Shown: piece after piece, positions 1 to 8,158 of the stretch
How positions within the stretch are numbered: position 1 is the stretch's first letter
Layout: each line of letters begins with the position of its first letter
Assembly: GCA_024697985.1 (NCBI GenBank)
Contig: JAILRX010000173.1
Location: forward strand, 1 to 13,355
Direction: 5' to 3'
Length of the DNA stretch: 13,355 nt
Origin: Treponemataceae bacterium
GTDB lineage: Bacteria; Spirochaetota; Spirochaetia; Treponematales; Treponemataceae
The notes under the pieces: model-generated
What the model was told of the DNA's origin: nothing
What the model saw: the letters and a program-made list of their open reading frames with translations, nothing else
Database searches by the model: none
Program-made: the position numbers and the translations under genes

Positions 1-1972
1 TGAAATCAGTTCAAAAATTGATGAGGAAAATCGAAGGCAAAATCTCCTTGGCGATAAAAGCAAAAAGGAATCCGAAATAGATGAACAGAAAACTATGCTG
101 AAAAGTTTTAACGATCGTCTTTCAAAAGCACAGGAAGAAGACAAAAAAAAGGCATCTTTGATTCAAAAACAGGCAATTCTAAAAGAAACTCTTCCCGAAT
201 ACCAGGCCATCAGCGAAAAAGAAGAAAAACTTCTTGAACTCAAAAAGGATACGGAAGAAAAAGAATCTCAATTAGCTGAAAACGAAGGCCTTTGCTCAAA
301 GAACAAAACTCGCTTTGATGAAAACAAAACCAAGATAGAAGAAATCAAGGATTGTGAAGTCAAAAAAGTTGAAATAGAAAATCAAATTAAAGGCTGCACT
401 CAAAAAATCAATGAAACAAAAGATTTAAAGGCAAAATTAACGGAGCTTCAACGAGACAGGGAAAATCATAGAATTGCCACTGAAAAATACAAAAAAAGTC
501 AGTCATCCTTTGAAAATGCAAACAAAGAATATGAGCAAAAACAAAAGCTCTTTTACGCAGAACAGGCCGGAATTCTTGCAGAAATCCTCAAGGAAGGAGA
601 AGCATGTCCTGTCTGTGGCTCAACGAGTCATCCTAATCTTGCTCAAAAATCAAAAGAGGCTCCAAGCGAAGAAGAAGTAAACCGCTTGAAAGGCGAAGCT
701 GAAAAACTCAGGGCCGCCTTCGATAAAATCAAGGACGAAACGACAAGTCTTTACGCTGCAATCCAGGAAAAGACAAAGGTTCTTGATGAAGGAATTAAAA
801 GGCAGTTCGAAAACCTTTCTTCAGAAGATGAAAACCTCACAGAAAAAATTGATGAATTCATGGCTGAATCAAATGCAGAATTTGAAAAACTTGAAGATCA
901 GCAAAAATCAAACGAGCAGAACATTCTGTTAAAACAGAAACTTGAAAAAGAAAACGAGCAAATTGAAAAACAAAACGAAGCTATCGAAAAGCAGAACACT
1001 CTGTTACGAGAAACGATAACCAAGAACAGAACAACAATCGAAAACGAAAAGAAAGCTGTCGAGGAAAAGAAGTCCAAGCTTGAATTCGAAACGCTGGAAA
1101 AGGCGCAGTCTGAATACCAGTCACTTTCAGAAAGGATTGCAGCAATCGAAAAAGAACTCGATGAAGCAATGAAAGAAAAAACTGAATGTGAAAACACTCT
1201 TCATGAAAAGGAAGGCCAGCTTGCAAAAATCAAGTCAGATCTGGAAACAATGCCTGTACAGGATTTAGCAAGTCTTGAAGAAGAAAAAGAAAAACTTGAT
1301 GCAAAACGAACTGAAAAAGACATGCAGAGGGACGAATACAACAGCCAAAACACGACTAATTCAAACAGTCTGAATGAAATCGAAAAGCTCGTGCCTGAAA
1401 TTGCCGCAAAAAGCAAAAGACAAACTATGATTAGAGGCATTTATGATATTGCTTCTGGCAAGAACAATGACAAGATTGCGCTTGAAACCTACGTACAGAC
1501 AAGGTTCCTTGATGAAATTACGAAGTACGCAAACCTCAGGCTCAGGGTAATGACGGACAACAAATATGAGCTTGTCAGACGAACCGAGAAAACAGGCGGA
1601 AACGGACAGTCGGGACTGGACTTCAACATCAAGGATTTTTACACGGGAAAGGAACGTGCGGTCGAAACTCTTTCTGGTGGAGAAAAATTCCAGTCCTCCC
1701 TTGCTTTGGCGCTCGGTCTTTCGGATGAAGTTCAGATGTCCAGTGGCGGTATAAAACTTGATGCGATGTTTATTGATGAAGGATTTGGAACCTTGGATTC
1801 AGAAGCCTTAAATAAGGCTATGAAAGCTCTTTCAGATCTTTCGAAAAACAACAAGCAGATTGGAATTATTTCACACGTTTCAGAACTTGAAGAAAAGATT
1901 CCATATAAAATTAAGGTCAGTAAGGATAAAATGACTGGAATAAGCAGCATCCAGATCATCAATGATATTTAG
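1..1972 (+). CDS. sbcC: Exonuclease subunit SbcC, C-terminal part (5' end outside window)
   Basis: This is the ATPase subunit of the SbcCD (Mre11-Rad50-like) nuclease, which opens DNA hairpins and processes double-strand ends. The frame is open from base 2 with no start, so the gene begins upstream; about 656 residues are visible. Seen directly: long Lys/Glu-rich coiled coils on both sides of a CPVCG zinc-hook motif (bases 605-619), then a globular ATPase lobe with the ABC signature LSGGE (1670-1684), a Walker B/D-loop LDAMFIDEGFGTLD (from 1757) and a switch His in IISHVSEL (1874-1876). The N-terminal Walker A lobe and first coiled-coil part, roughly 400 residues by comparison with E. coli SbcC (about 1,050), must lie to the left, probably after sbcD. 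The ATG at base 95 lies inside the coiled coil and is not the true start. The gene ends one base before the stop codon of the convergent ttcA-like gene. Family identity is firm. Confidence 0.95.
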   Translation, partial: EISSKIDEENRRQNLLGDKSKKESEIDEQKTMLKSFNDRLSKAQEEDKKKASLIQKQAILKETLPEYQAISEKEEKLLELKKDTEEKESQLAENEGLCSKNKTRFDENKTKIEEIKDCEVKKVEIENQIKGCTQKINETKDLKAKLTELQRDRENHRIATEKYKKSQSSFENANKEYEQKQKLFYAEQAGILAEILKEGEACPVCGSTSHPNLAQKSKEAPSEEEVNRLKGEAEKLRAAFDKIKDETTSLYAAIQEKTKVLDEGIKRQFENLSSEDENLTEKIDEFMAESNAEFEKLEDQQKSNEQNILLKQKLEKENEQIEKQNEAIEKQNTLLRETITKNRTTIENEKKAVEEKKSKLEFETLEKAQSEYQSLSERIAAIEKELDEAMKEKTECENTLHEKEGQLAKIKSDLETMPVQDLASLEEEKEKLDAKRTEKDMQRDEYNSQNTTNSNSLNEIEKLVPEIAAKSKRQTMIRGIYDIASGKNNDKIALETYVQTRFLDEITKYANLRLRVMTDNKYELVRRTEKTGGNGQSGLDFNIKDFYTGKERAVETLSGGEKFQSSLALALGLSDEVQMSSGGIKLDAMFIDEGFGTLDSEALNKAMKALSDLSKNNKQIGIISHVSELEEKIPYKIKVSKDKMTGISSIQIINDI

Positions 1973-1973
1973 C

Positions 1974-2681
1974 TTACGGTAGATAGTCGGTCTTGATGTT
2001 GCGGATTGCCTCGAAAAGCTTTCGCTTTTCTTCTGCCTTGCCGTCCGTAAGCGCGTTGAGCCGGCTTCGTGCCTTTTTTCTGTCTGAATTATCCTGATAG
2101 TCGCAGGTGCAGGTAACAGAAATATAGTTGTTTGCAGTCGCATGTGCGATAATCGAATCGACATCAGCAAAACAAAGCGGTCTGATTACCGTAACAGGAT
2201 ATTTTTCGTACTTCAGCCGCGGAATCATCGTGGAAAATTCAGCCTTGGAAAGGGCATTCATCAAAAGCGTTTCGAGAATGTCATCCATGTGATGACCGAG
2301 GGCTATTTTATTATAGCCGTTCTCAATTGCATAATTGTTAAGTTCGGTCCTTCTCTGGGTCGAGCACCACCAGCAGTTCATTTTTTTGCCTTCTTTTAGT
2401 CGGCCCAAAACGTCCACGTCGAGAATGACAGGTTCTACATCCCATTTTTTGAAAAGGGAGACGAGTCTTTCATCGAGGGGTGGCGCAAAATCAGAAGATA
2501 CGTGAAGGGCTGTAAAGTCAAAGTTTTCCCTGTGCTGCTTTTTCCGCTGGGCAAAATACTCCACGAGGGCCGTCGAATCTTTTCCGCCGGAAGCTCCGAC
2601 CAAAATTCTGTCTCCTTCTTCAATCAGTTTGTATTCAAAAACAGCCTTGTCAATCATGCTGAAAAGTTTGCTCTGCCCCAT
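1974..2681 (-). CDS. ttcA: TtcA-family tRNA 2-thiocytidine(32) synthetase
   Basis: A 235-residue cytoplasmic PP-loop enzyme, probably the one that thiolates cytidine 32 of certain tRNAs using ATP and an iron-sulfur cluster. Seen: the PP-loop SGGKDS (residues 31-36), a CWWC pair (Cys103, Cys106) followed by STQRR, the GHHMDDILET segment (129-138) typical of TtcA, and a CTC pair (191-193) that can supply the third cluster Cys. It is shorter than E. coli TtcA (311 residues), with trimmed ends, as in many compact homologues. The ATG at 2681 is supported by a GGGAG ribosome site six bases upstream. It lies just beyond the secF terminator with only about 34 bases between, so it needs either its own very short promoter or read-through. 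Other PP-loop enzymes (TilS, CTU1/Ncs6) fit less well, because TilS lacks this Cys pattern and CTU1/Ncs6 usually carries additional zinc-finger Cys pairs. Confidence 0.8.
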   Translation of the reverse strand: MGQSKLFSMIDKAVFEYKLIEEGDRILVGASGGKDSTALVEYFAQRKKQHRENFDFTALHVSSDFAPPLDERLVSLFKKWDVEPVILDVDVLGRLKEGKKMNCWWCSTQRRTELNNYAIENGYNKIALGHHMDDILETLLMNALSKAEFSTMIPRLKYEKYPVTVIRPLCFADVDSIIAHATANNYISVTCTCDYQDNSDRKKARSRLNALTDGKAEEKRKLFEAIRNIKTDYLP

Positions 2682-2715
2682 CAGAAACTCCCGAATTTTT
2701 TATCGACTTTTTAGT

Positions 2716-2750
2716 TAAAAAAAGGCTGCCCAAATTATTTCAGGCAGCCT
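2716..2750 (-). terminator. Intrinsic terminator after secF
   Basis: A perfect 8-base inverted repeat, AGGCTGCC at 2723-2730 and GGCAGCCT at 2743-2750, encloses a 12-base loop. On the minus strand it is followed directly by a run of Ts (complement of the A run at 2717-2722). It lies about 20 bases after the secF stop codon, so it should end the yajC-secD-secF transcript. This is the classic Rho-independent form and the clearest regulatory signal in the window. Confidence 0.9.
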
Positions 2751-2771
2751 GTGAAGTACAAAATCAAATGT

Positions 2772-3992
2772 TTACTGTTCGTTCTTCTTTACGTCTTTGT
2801 TTCCAAGAGAAGCAAAGTTCTTTTTTCTTGTTACAGAAATCAAGCTTCCTGCAATGAAGATTGAAGAATAGAAACCTGATGCAAGACCAACCATGAGGCA
2901 GGCTGCGAAGTTTCTCATGCTTCCTGATGTGAAAATCAACAAAGAAAGAGCTGCAAGCATTGTTGTAACTGTTGTAATTACAGATCGAGTCAACATTTCG
3001 GTCTGTGAAATATCAAGCATTTCCTTGATGCTGGAAACCGTGATGAGTTTTGAATTTTCTCGAACTCGGTCCAAAACTACTACAGTGTTATTGATTGAGT
3101 AACCTACGATGGTCAAAACAGCCGCAATCGTAAGTGAATCAATTTCCATCTGTGTCCATGCAATGAATGTGATGATGATAAGTGCATCGTGAACGATACC
3201 GAGGATTGAAGCCAAAGCAAAGTCCCACTTGAATCGGATCGTAACGTAAATCCAGATCAAAAGCAAACTTGCAACTACAAGAAGGATTGATGAGCGGACA
3301 AGTTTTCCAGAGAAATTTGAACCGATAAAGTCTGTCTTTACTACAACCCAGTTGTTTCCTCCGAATTTGTCGTTCATAACCTTGGCAATTGAAGCCTGGA
3401 TATTTTTACTTACTTCAGGATCTGTTCCGTCATCACCTACACGAATCTGGAAGTTATCGTCTGTTTTTGTACCGATTTCCTTAACACGAACGTCGCCCAG
3501 TTCAGAAAGAAGTTCGCGCATTTCATCAGCTGTTACTACGACAGAAGTTTTATCAACCAAATGGAGATAAAGAGGTGTCTTAGAAAGAAGCGATGAAGAC
3601 TGAGTATCAAGGAGCAATCCTTCAGAACTTTTTGTTCCGTCTCCGAGGATTACGGCTTTAACTTCTGAAACCTTGTTGAAGGCAGCTGCCATATCAGCAA
3701 CTGTAGGATAGTCGAGGTACAAGAATTCGTGTGTTGTCTTTTCAGCACCGATACCGCTTACTACAAAAGAAACTGCAGCACTAGATGTCTGTACAGCAAC
3801 GTTTGCTGATCCGCTGTATGTAACTGAAATTTCAGCTGGAGCGATTTTGATTTCTTCAACCAAACCTGGCTTAAAGTCCAAACCGAAGTTCAGTCCTTTT
3901 ACGCAGGTTACTACGATTCCGCTGATAATAAGCAATGATGAAATAATAACACTGGCAAGGAAGCCTTTACTAAAATGAATTGTCTTTTTCAT
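2772..3992 (-). CDS. secF: Protein translocase subunit SecF, enlarged form
   Basis: SecF partners SecD in the inner membrane and uses the proton gradient to pull exported proteins through SecYEG from the periplasmic side. At 406 residues it is about 80-100 longer than usual. Seen: TM1 (about 11-31), the motif GLDFKPG (37-43; usual GIDFTGG-like), a long periplasmic region (about 44-228) and five more membrane segments in the C-terminal half. The conserved TM4 motif reads GYSINNTVVVLDRVREN, with Asn302 where the family normally has Asp; the companion Arg336 (LTRSVITT) is present. The start ATG overlaps the secD stop by one base (TAATG), with GGAGG eight bases upstream inside the end of secD, so translation is probably coupled. 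The added residues sit mainly in the periplasmic domain and near the polar C-terminus (KKNFASLGNKDVKKNEQ). Identity is firm; the effect of the Asn is unknown. Confidence 0.95.
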   Translation of the reverse strand: MKKTIHFSKGFLASVIISSLLIISGIVVTCVKGLNFGLDFKPGLVEEIKIAPAEISVTYSGSANVAVQTSSAAVSFVVSGIGAEKTTHEFLYLDYPTVADMAAAFNKVSEVKAVILGDGTKSSEGLLLDTQSSSLLSKTPLYLHLVDKTSVVVTADEMRELLSELGDVRVKEIGTKTDDNFQIRVGDDGTDPEVSKNIQASIAKVMNDKFGGNNWVVVKTDFIGSNFSGKLVRSSILLVVASLLLIWIYVTIRFKWDFALASILGIVHDALIIITFIAWTQMEIDSLTIAAVLTIVGYSINNTVVVLDRVRENSKLITVSSIKEMLDISQTEMLTRSVITTVTTMLAALSLLIFTSGSMRNFAACLMVGLASGFYSSIFIAGSLISVTRKKNFASLGNKDVKKNEQ

Positions 3993-5731
3993 TATTTAAT
4001 CCTCCAGCCAATACTGATTTTTTCAGCATGTCGAACTTCTGTTCCAAAGTCGAACATCAATCTTGATACGAACAATGCGGTGAATACTGATGAAACTACA
4101 CCGATTGAAAGGCTGACTGCAAATCCCTGGATGGAACCTGTACCCAACTGTGAAAGGAAGATTGCGGCAATGAATGTCGTAATGTTTCCGTCCATAACGG
4201 CTCCCAAAGCCCTGTCGAAACCGGCTGCAATGCAGGCTTCACGGCTCTTTCCAAGTCGTCTTTCTTCCTTGATTCGTTCAAATACGATTACGTTTGCATC
4301 TACTGCCATACCGATTGTAAGGATCATACCGGCAATTGACGAAAGTGTAAGCGTAAGGTTGAAGGCACTCAAGATACTGAAAATAAAATACATGTTCAAA
4401 ATCTGAGCAACTACGGCGTTAACACCGGCACCCTTATAGAAAATCAACATGAAAATCATGATGGCAACAAGGCCACCGATAATTGCGAAAAGTCCTTCGC
4501 GGATTGCCTGAGCTCCCATTGAAGCACCGATAATCTGCTGGCTTTCGATTGAAAGCGGAACGCTGAGCCATGCTGTCTGCAAAACCTTCTTGAGGTTCTG
4601 AGCTTCTTCGAGACCGAAACCGTTAATAGCAACTCGGCCACCTGTGATAGGCTCGTTGATTTTTGCATAAGACTTAACTTTGTTGTCAGAAATGATGGCC
4701 ATCTGGTCACCTGTATGCTCTGTCGTGAAAGCGGCGAAAATATCGGAACCTTCAGAATCAAGCGTAAAGTTTACCTGTGGTCGGCCACTGTACTGGTCAG
4801 TTCCAACTTCAACGGATTTTACATGTTTACCTTCAAGAGCAACATCTTTTTTTACAGCAAGATAACCGATTCGTTCATCAAGACCGTAATCATCTTTTGT
4901 ATAAAGCCCAATGATTTCACAATCGTCTGGAACGATGGAAGGATTGAGCAAAGAACCGTCAGCGGCAAAAGTTCGTGCAGGATTCTGTGCGTAATACTGT
5001 TCGAAAGCGGCTGTAGCCTGCATATCTACAAGTCGGAAATTCAAGATACCCTTACCCATGATGATTGAACTGATTGAATCTGACTGAACTGCGCCTGGAA
5101 TTTCGATGTAAATTCTGTCGTCACCCTGTCGTCGAATTACAGGATTTGAAAGACCGAATTTATCGATTCGGCTTGAAAGTGTTTCAACAGCCTGTGTCAT
5201 TGCATCTTCTTTCAAAGTCTTGATTTCTTCAGAAGTCAAATTTTCCTGAGAAGCAACAACAGCATCGAGGTCTGCCTTTACGATGACGTTAAGACCACCA
5301 GACAAATCCAAACCTAACTTTACAGAGTTGTTGTAGTGCTTTCTGTCTGCAAGAATTGAATTTCTGTATTCTGCTTCCAGAGCACTAATCATTTCATTTC
5401 CATTGTCGAATGCTCTTAAAGCCTGTGCAAGATTAGGATGTGCAGGCAGTGACTTTTTGTAGAGCTTTGCATTTTTCTTTGCAACCTTAACAATAAACGA
5501 ATATTCTTCTGGAATCTGTGCTGTTCCGTCCTGTTCAACCAGGGACTGAAGGTATTCGACATCATTTGATGCCTTGATTCTAGAATAATCCTTTATCCTT
5601 TCTAGAGAACTTGTTGCCAGAGCCTTGTCTTCTTTTGGTGTCATTCCATACCATGCAATTGACGGCCATAAAAAAGCAAAACAAACGGCAATTACTAGAA
5701 GGATGATAAAGAAACGAGTAATTTTTTTCAT
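3992..5731 (-). CDS. secD: Protein translocase subunit SecD
   Basis: SecD is the larger half of the SecDF proton-driven export motor in the inner membrane. Its 579 residues are close to the E. coli length (615). Seen: TM1 (about 6-28), a periplasmic region with the conserved GLDLSGG motif (140-146), the P1 base and head domain (about 147-400, including SSRIDKFGLSNPVI at 186-199), then five membrane segments from about 411. The TM4 motif GMAVDANVIVFERIKEE (474-490) is intact, with Asp478 at the position implicated in proton transfer. The roughly 110-residue stretch between TM1 and GLDLSGG is normal for proteobacterial-type SecD and absent from short forms. The start is supported by AGGAAAGGA upstream on the minus strand. 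secD lies between yajC (35-base gap) and secF (one-base overlap), the standard operon order. Confidence 0.96.
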   Translation of the reverse strand: MKKITRFFIILLVIAVCFAFLWPSIAWYGMTPKEDKALATSSLERIKDYSRIKASNDVEYLQSLVEQDGTAQIPEEYSFIVKVAKKNAKLYKKSLPAHPNLAQALRAFDNGNEMISALEAEYRNSILADRKHYNNSVKLGLDLSGGLNVIVKADLDAVVASQENLTSEEIKTLKEDAMTQAVETLSSRIDKFGLSNPVIRRQGDDRIYIEIPGAVQSDSISSIIMGKGILNFRLVDMQATAAFEQYYAQNPARTFAADGSLLNPSIVPDDCEIIGLYTKDDYGLDERIGYLAVKKDVALEGKHVKSVEVGTDQYSGRPQVNFTLDSEGSDIFAAFTTEHTGDQMAIISDNKVKSYAKINEPITGGRVAINGFGLEEAQNLKKVLQTAWLSVPLSIESQQIIGASMGAQAIREGLFAIIGGLVAIMIFMLIFYKGAGVNAVVAQILNMYFIFSILSAFNLTLTLSSIAGMILTIGMAVDANVIVFERIKEERRLGKSREACIAAGFDRALGAVMDGNITTFIAAIFLSQLGTGSIQGFAVSLSIGVVSSVFTALFVSRLMFDFGTEVRHAEKISIGWRIK

Positions 5732-5766
5732 TTCTCTCTTCCTTTCCTATAATTAATTATTTTTGA

Positions 5767-6330
5767 TTATTTTTCTTCAGATGCTTTTTCTTCAGTTGTT
5801 TCTGCTGCTTTAGCTTCTGTTTCTTCTGCAGCCTTTTCTTCAACTGCTTCAACTTTAGCTTCGTCTTTTTTAGCTTCGTCTTTTTTAGCTTCTTCTTTCT
5901 TAGAATCAGCCTTTACTTCTTCAGCTTTTACTTCTACAGCAGCGTCCTTCTGCTTCTTGCTGAAAAGACTGAACTTTTTCTTAGGTTCAGCAGCTTCTTC
6001 TTTCTTTTCAACTTTATCTGTAATTACTGTTGATACAGCAGATCGGTTGATTTCAATTTTTGCATTGTCATCAACACGGATAACGATTGTCTCTTCTTTT
6101 GTGTTTGTTACAACACCATGAATTCCACCGATAGTAACAACTTTGTCACCCTTTTTCAAAGCAGAAATCATTTTCTGTGTTTCCTTCTGCTTTTTGTTCT
6201 GTGGTCGAATCAAAAAGAAATAGAAAACAACAAAGATAAGAACAAAAGGTACAATTGACATCAACATGTTACCTTTTCCAGCGGTCTGTCCAGCTGCCTG
6301 TGTTGCAGCCTGAAGTAATACATCAAACAT
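5767..6330 (-). CDS. yajC: Preprotein translocase subunit YajC with long charged tail
   Basis: YajC is a small inner-membrane protein that associates with SecDF. Seen: a short N-terminus, one membrane segment (about 24-41) ending in the diagnostic LIRPQNKKQKE (40-50), and the cytoplasmic core with MISALKKGDKVVTIGGIHG (54-72) to about residue 105. Typical YajC stops near 85-115 residues; this one has 187. The extra ~80 residues are almost entirely Lys, Glu, Ala and Asp, with a KKDEA repeat (bases 5857-5901), and are predicted to be disordered or helical. AAGGA upstream of the ATG serves as ribosome site. It is the first gene of the yajC-secD-secF unit, and a candidate promoter lies just upstream. 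Identity of the core is firm; a role for the tail is not known. Confidence 0.94.
   Translation of the reverse strand: MFDVLLQAATQAAGQTAGKGNMLMSIVPFVLIFVVFYFFLIRPQNKKQKETQKMISALKKGDKVVTIGGIHGVVTNTKEETIVIRVDDNAKIEINRSAVSTVITDKVEKKEEAAEPKKKFSLFSKKQKDAAVEVKAEEVKADSKKEEAKKDEAKKDEAKVEAVEEKAAEETEAKAAETTEEKASEEK
5857..5901 (-). repeat. 15-base tandem repeat inside yajC tail
   Basis: Two perfect copies of a 15-base unit (5857-5871 and 5872-5886, agcttcgtctttttt on the + strand) are followed by a degenerate third copy (5887-5901). Because the unit is a multiple of three it encodes in-frame KKDEA-KKDEA-KKEEA and could gain or lose copies by slippage without breaking the reading frame. Confidence 0.85.
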
Positions 6331-6376
6331 ATTTTTCCATCCTTAAATTTTTTTATATAGAAAATCTCTAGTTTTA

Positions 6377-6406
6377 AAAATAGCATTTATAGGTAAACAT
6401 CGTCAA
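6377..6406 (-). promoter_or_regulatory. Candidate sigma-70 promoter for yajC-secD-secF
   Basis: On the minus strand a TTGACG box (complement of 6401-6406, 5/6 match to the -35 consensus) is followed after 18 bases by TATTTT (complement of 6377-6382, 4/6 match to -10). This would start transcription some 35-45 bases before the yajC ATG. The -35 box begins eight bases beyond the stop of the upstream TPR lipoprotein gene. No terminator is visible between the two genes, so read-through from the lipoprotein gene is also possible. Prediction from consensus only. Confidence 0.4.
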
Positions 6407-6413
6407 TATGGAA

Positions 6414-8156
6414 TTATCGTGTCTTTAGAAGTTCTTCAAGCTGAGATGAAAGTGCCACAAGTTCAGTGTTCTGTGGATTCAAGGCTATTGCCTGTCTCAG
6501 GTAATACTGACTCTTTCGGTAATCGGCCTTGTCGTAATAATATTTGTACAGGGCAAGAAGTGCATTCTGATTTCGTGGATTTGCGGTAAGGCAGGATCGC
6601 AAATCAGCAAGCTGGGCTTCCGAAGAAGAAGCAATCTTTGATTTTTCATAATAAAGGTCGCTCTTGGTCTGATTCGAATAATCCTTTGCAAGAGAAGCAT
6701 TTATCTGTTTCAAGGCTTCACCTCGGTTGCCTTCTGAAATCAAAATTCTGATCTGAGCAAGATCTACAAACGACTGATCAGAAGTCAGTTTTGAAAGAAG
6801 AGGTATCGCCTTTCTGGCATCAGAATTGTTCTTAAGATAAAGACAGATTTCAATTCTTAAAGAAACAGTCTCCAAAGAACAGTTGCCTTTTTGAATAAGG
6901 TCCGAACTCAAAGTGTAGGCTTCCTGCCACTGTTTTTCATTTACAAGAATCTTCAAAAGCAGTTCCTGGCTTTTCATGTTTGAAGGTTCTGTTGCAATGA
7001 CCTGCTGAACCAGTTCCCGCGCGCTTCTTGTGCCAATCTGTTGTCCGGAACTTATCATCAGCTCAACGGCAAAAAGGATGACTTCAATATCATCAGGATA
7101 AAGATAAAGAGCCTGGGAAATCGTGTTTGAGGCGGTCGTCGTGTTCTTGTTCCAGTCACGCTGCAAGGTTGCCCTCATCAAAAGGTAATCTTTTGAAGTA
7201 TTATCGTTTCGTGAATACGCGTCCAAAAGTGATGAGGCGTTCAGGTATTCGCCCTCGGACATAAGCATTTTTGCCCTGAGAAGGATGAAATCAGGATTGT
7301 TCGGCTGCTGCTGCAAGGCACGGATTACGTACTGCTGGGCTTCCGCAGTTCTCCCCTGATTAAGCGTTGCATACGCACAGATTCTAAGATAATCAAAGTT
7401 TTCAGGATTGGTTTCCAAAAGAGCGCTAGCAAGAGCAAAAGAAAGCTCGTTATCCCCTACTTTCAAGAGGGATTCTGCGTAACTTCGCTTGAGGTTGATG
7501 TAGTCAGGATCGATTTCATAGGCTTTTTGAAAAAAACCATTTGCCTCAGAATAATGCTGCTGTCTGTATGAAAGGATTCCCCTAAGATAATTCGCAATGA
7601 AAGATTCTGGAAATTCAGAAAGCGCAATATCAAGAGAAACCTTTGAATCGGCGAAAAAACCTGTTGAATTCGGGGATGTTATCAGGACAAGGGATGGAAG
7701 GACACGGACAAAAAAGTCTTCGTAGGCTGCGCTGTCATCATAGACACCTTTTTTAGCGCTGTCCAAAATAGAAATATAGTCATTTTCTTCTGTCAGTGTT
7801 GGAACCAGCCACAAAATCTTGTCTTCCGGATAAAGTATCTGCATGGTTTCGTAAATCATGTTCAAAAGAACGGCCTGACTTTCGGTATACTCCTGCTCGC
7901 TTTGCCTCAGGTTTGCAAAAGCTCTTTTCAACGAGACACGAGTTCCGATTTTTACGTCATTTACGACAGTCTGATCAATTTCCGAAAGGGCTGATGATAC
8001 TTTTTTTTGAGCCGGTACAGAAAGGGACACGCCTTTTCCTGTAATTTCCTTGCCTTCAGCATCTGCTTCTGGCGTAGATTTACAGGCGAATGAGAAAAAT
8101 GACAATGTCACAAAAGTTAAAACAACTAATGCTTTAAAAAATCTGCGTCGGTTCAT
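6414..8156 (-). CDS. Large TPR-repeat lipoprotein
   Basis: A 580-residue probable lipoprotein built of tetratricopeptide repeats, which usually form a scaffold for protein partners. Seen: a basic N-terminus (MNRRRFFK), a hydrophobic stretch and a lipobox-like FSFAC with Cys25, a relaxed form of the kind spirochaetes often accept. A polar linker follows, then helical repeats. The clearest TPR units lie at about 188-320 (for example YSEANGFFQKAYEIDPDY) and 526-580 (YRKSQYYLRQAIALNPQN), with degenerate repeats between. No catalytic motif is visible. The start is set by the signal sequence; no Shine-Dalgarno site is seen in the short leader. It lies upstream of yajC in the same direction (83-base gap) and is divergent from another lipoprotein gene. 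I cannot assign a specific function; a role in envelope assembly is inferred from context only. Confidence 0.85.
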   Translation of the reverse strand: MNRRRFFKALVVLTFVTLSFFSFACKSTPEADAEGKEITGKGVSLSVPAQKKVSSALSEIDQTVVNDVKIGTRVSLKRAFANLRQSEQEYTESQAVLLNMIYETMQILYPEDKILWLVPTLTEENDYISILDSAKKGVYDDSAAYEDFFVRVLPSLVLITSPNSTGFFADSKVSLDIALSEFPESFIANYLRGILSYRQQHYSEANGFFQKAYEIDPDYINLKRSYAESLLKVGDNELSFALASALLETNPENFDYLRICAYATLNQGRTAEAQQYVIRALQQQPNNPDFILLRAKMLMSEGEYLNASSLLDAYSRNDNTSKDYLLMRATLQRDWNKNTTTASNTISQALYLYPDDIEVILFAVELMISSGQQIGTRSARELVQQVIATEPSNMKSQELLLKILVNEKQWQEAYTLSSDLIQKGNCSLETVSLRIEICLYLKNNSDARKAIPLLSKLTSDQSFVDLAQIRILISEGNRGEALKQINASLAKDYSNQTKSDLYYEKSKIASSSEAQLADLRSCLTANPRNQNALLALYKYYYDKADYRKSQYYLRQAIALNPQNTELVALSSQLEELLKTR

Positions 8157-8158
8157 AG

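Noticed and set aside
898..1197. Leftward Ser/Phe-rich frame that looks like a membrane protein
   Set aside because: It is the antisense of the Glu/Lys-rich SbcC coiled coil, which automatically reads as Ser/Phe/Leu-rich.
3975..4406. Rightward 143-codon frame antisense to secD
   Set aside because: It lies opposite the highly conserved SecD membrane region, has no ribosome site or family match, and is an expected antisense open frame.
5857..5901. CRISPR-like repeat
   Set aside because: Units are 15 bases, directly adjacent with no spacers, and lie in frame inside yajC.
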